From the NCBI GenBank assembly GCA_903910495.1, contig CAIVZW010000127.1, forward strand, positions 1 through 17,704: a stretch of DNA of 17,704 nt, in the 5' to 3' direction. The notes under the pieces were generated by a model. That model was not told the origin of the DNA, did no database searches, and saw nothing but the letters and a program-made list of their open reading frames with translations. The position numbers and the translations under genes are program-made. The DNA is from an uncultured beta proteobacterium. Lineage in GTDB: Bacteria; Pseudomonadota; Gammaproteobacteria; Burkholderiales; Rhodocyclaceae. Within the stretch, counting starts at the first letter, position 1. Each line of letters starts with the position of its first letter. Shown here one piece after another: positions 16,880-17,704 of this stretch.

Positions 16880-17266
16880 ATGAGCATTTCCGAAACGGTC
16901 AAGGAAAACTTGGCGTACAGCAAGGAACTGGTGGAATCAGGTATTGAAGGGGCGAGAGAAGCGCGCAAGTCGGTGCTGCAGGCCGACGAAACCACCACCA
17001 TGGTGACGGCAGCCGCACAGGAATCGTGGCAGGCCGGGGCCATCGGCGTGCTGGCCGGGGCCATCTTCGGCGTACTGGCCGATGATCGAAAGCCGCTGCG
17101 CGGCGTGATCACCGGAGGAATTCTCGGCGCCGTGGTCGGTTTTGGCGCCAGCTTCGCCTGGAAAACGCGACCATTGACCAAGGCCATGGCGCGCGCGGCC
17201 GGCAAGCGCATCGGCACGACCCAGGACAAGCACTGGCTGACCAAGAATCCGGTGAACTACGGTTGA
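16880..17266 (+). CDS. Small glycine-zipper membrane protein, function unknown
   Basis: A 128-residue protein I do not recognise as a named family. Residues 1-48 are a charged, probably helical soluble head. Two hydrophobic Gly/Ala-rich segments follow, QAGAIGVLAGAIFGVLA (51-67) and RGVITGGILGAVVGFGASFA (74-93), with small residues spaced as in glycine zippers and a short charged turn (DDRKPL) between, forming a membrane hairpin. A basic C-terminal tail follows. The ATG at 16880 has AGGAG at 16866-16870 with 9 bases of spacing. General architecture resembles small stress-related inner-membrane proteins (YqjD/ElaB style), but this is analogy only. It appears to be a single-gene unit. Confidence 0.75.
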   Translation: MSISETVKENLAYSKELVESGIEGAREARKSVLQADETTTMVTAAAQESWQAGAIGVLAGAIFGVLADDRKPLRGVITGGILGAVVGFGASFAWKTRPLTKAMARAAGKRIGTTQDKHWLTKNPVNYG

Positions 17267-17308
17267 TCTATCCGCACAACCCGGAACCGCGTTAAATCAA
17301 CATTCCGG

Positions 17309-17328
17309 ATCCCCGTCTGCGCGGGGAT
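17309..17328. repeat. Short intergenic inverted repeat
   Basis: ATCCCCG (17309-17315) and CGGGGAT (17322-17328) form perfect 7-base arms around TCTGCG, 43 bases after the stop of the small membrane-protein gene. The GGATCCCCGTCTGCGCGGGGATGACG form resembles dispersed palindromic repeats found in many proteobacteria. It may also act as a bidirectional transcript end, though no T-tract follows. Confidence 0.45.
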
Positions 17329-17330
17329 GA

Positions 17331-17355
17331 CGCCCCGAAGGCAACGGGGCCTTGG
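17331..17355 (+). repeat. 25-base near-repeat, copy 2
   Basis: Second copy of the element at 8336-8360 (22 of 25 identical). It keeps the AAGGC/GCCTT stem (17338-17342 with 17349-17353) and, unlike copy 1, can also form the alternative stem GCCCCG/CGGGGC (17332-17337 with 17345-17350). It abuts the inverted repeat at 17309-17328, so both may belong to one composite intergenic repeat. Confidence 0.45.
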
Positions 17356-17446
17356 GCTCAAGTCCTCGCCATGACTGCCCCGGCCGGCCGGCTTTGCTGG
17401 GCACTTCTCTCAGAGGTCTTTGCTGCGCTCACCCTGGTGCTGGCGC

Positions 17447-17704
17447 TTAAGCGCTGGCGCACGACCAGGACCAGCGCTCGCAGTCGCTGCCGCGCTCGAC
17501 CAGCGCGTCCAGATGCAGGTCGAGCGGATGCTGTTCGCGCGCTTCGATAAAACGGATCGACAGGGCACGTCCCGTCAGACCAGCCGGCAAGAGGACCGAA
17601 GAGGGAAGGCCGTCATTCTCCGCCGGCAGCAGAAATGCCGGATGCCGGGAAACCCGGCTGGTCGGTTTTTCGCGCATCTCGGCAATCAGCGGTTCCGGCT
17701 CCCC
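17447..17704 (-). CDS. 3' end of an unrecognised gene running off the right edge
   Basis: An open reading frame enters from the right edge on the minus strand and stops at 17447-17449, giving 85 visible codons. The frame is open up to the edge, so the ATG at 17677 is not necessarily its start. The visible part ends with the motif SDCERWSWSCASA, holding two cysteines. I cannot name a family. It may be the true C-terminus of a protein, or a chance open frame; the absence of stops through the edge and its orderly mix of residues slightly favour a gene. The stop overlaps a palindrome GCGCTTAAGCGC at 17443-17454. Confidence 0.4.
   Translation of the reverse strand, partial: GEPEPLIAEMREKPTSRVSRHPAFLLPAENDGLPSSVLLPAGLTGRALSIRFIEAREQHPLDLHLDALVERGSDCERWSWSCASA

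Overview
The window looks like GC-rich betaproteobacterial chromosome, most likely Rhodocyclales (Dechloromonas/Accumulibacter-like). I infer this from the gene neighbourhood (yggS-proC-yggT-yggU divergent from pilT-pilU) and the character of the proteins, not from any marker gene such as rRNA. No rRNA, tRNA, CRISPR array, transposase or phage gene was seen.

Layout: (1) 2-2406 (+) is a molybdate ABC transporter, modA (5' end outside the window), modB and modC, tightly packed. (2) 2437-3510 (-) is a tartrate/D-malate dehydrogenase-type decarboxylating dehydrogenase, convergent with modC. (3) 3588-5920 (-) is a four-gene housekeeping cluster, yggS (PLP-binding protein), proC, yggT and yggU, with overlaps of 1-4 bases or a 1-base gap. 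(4) 5989-8195 (+) holds pilT and pilU, the type IV pilus retraction ATPases, divergent from yggS. (5) 8196-8811 is a 616-base non-coding stretch with a hairpin after pilU, a REP-like repeat, a terminator-like hairpin and the presumed promoter/leader of the next operon. (6) 8812-16646 (+) is the most unusual part: two very large overlapping redox genes. (7) 16880-17266 (+) is a small glycine-zipper membrane protein. (8) At the right edge is the 3' end of an unrecognised minus-strand gene.

The candidate system is the two-gene operon at 8812-16646. The first gene encodes a 1663-residue pyruvate:ferredoxin-oxidoreductase-like (NifJ-like) enzyme. It keeps the thiamine diphosphate site and all twelve cysteines expected for three [4Fe-4S] clusters. 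It also has several insertions and a C-terminal ferredoxin-like domain on an Ala/Pro-rich linker. The second gene overlaps the first by ATGA and encodes a 948-residue protein. It joins an unrecognised N-terminal domain of about 190 residues to an NfnB/GltD-like flavoprotein and an NfnA-like flavin/[2Fe-2S] reductase, in one chain. Together they look like a self-contained 2-oxoacid:NAD(P)+ oxidoreductase: the first protein would oxidise a 2-oxoacid, the tethered ferredoxin would carry electrons, and the Nfn-like fusion would pass them to NAD(P). This resembles in logic, but not in parts, the eukaryotic pyruvate:NADP+ oxidoreductase (a PFOR-cytochrome P450 reductase fusion). Substrate, direction and bifurcation cannot be read from sequence.
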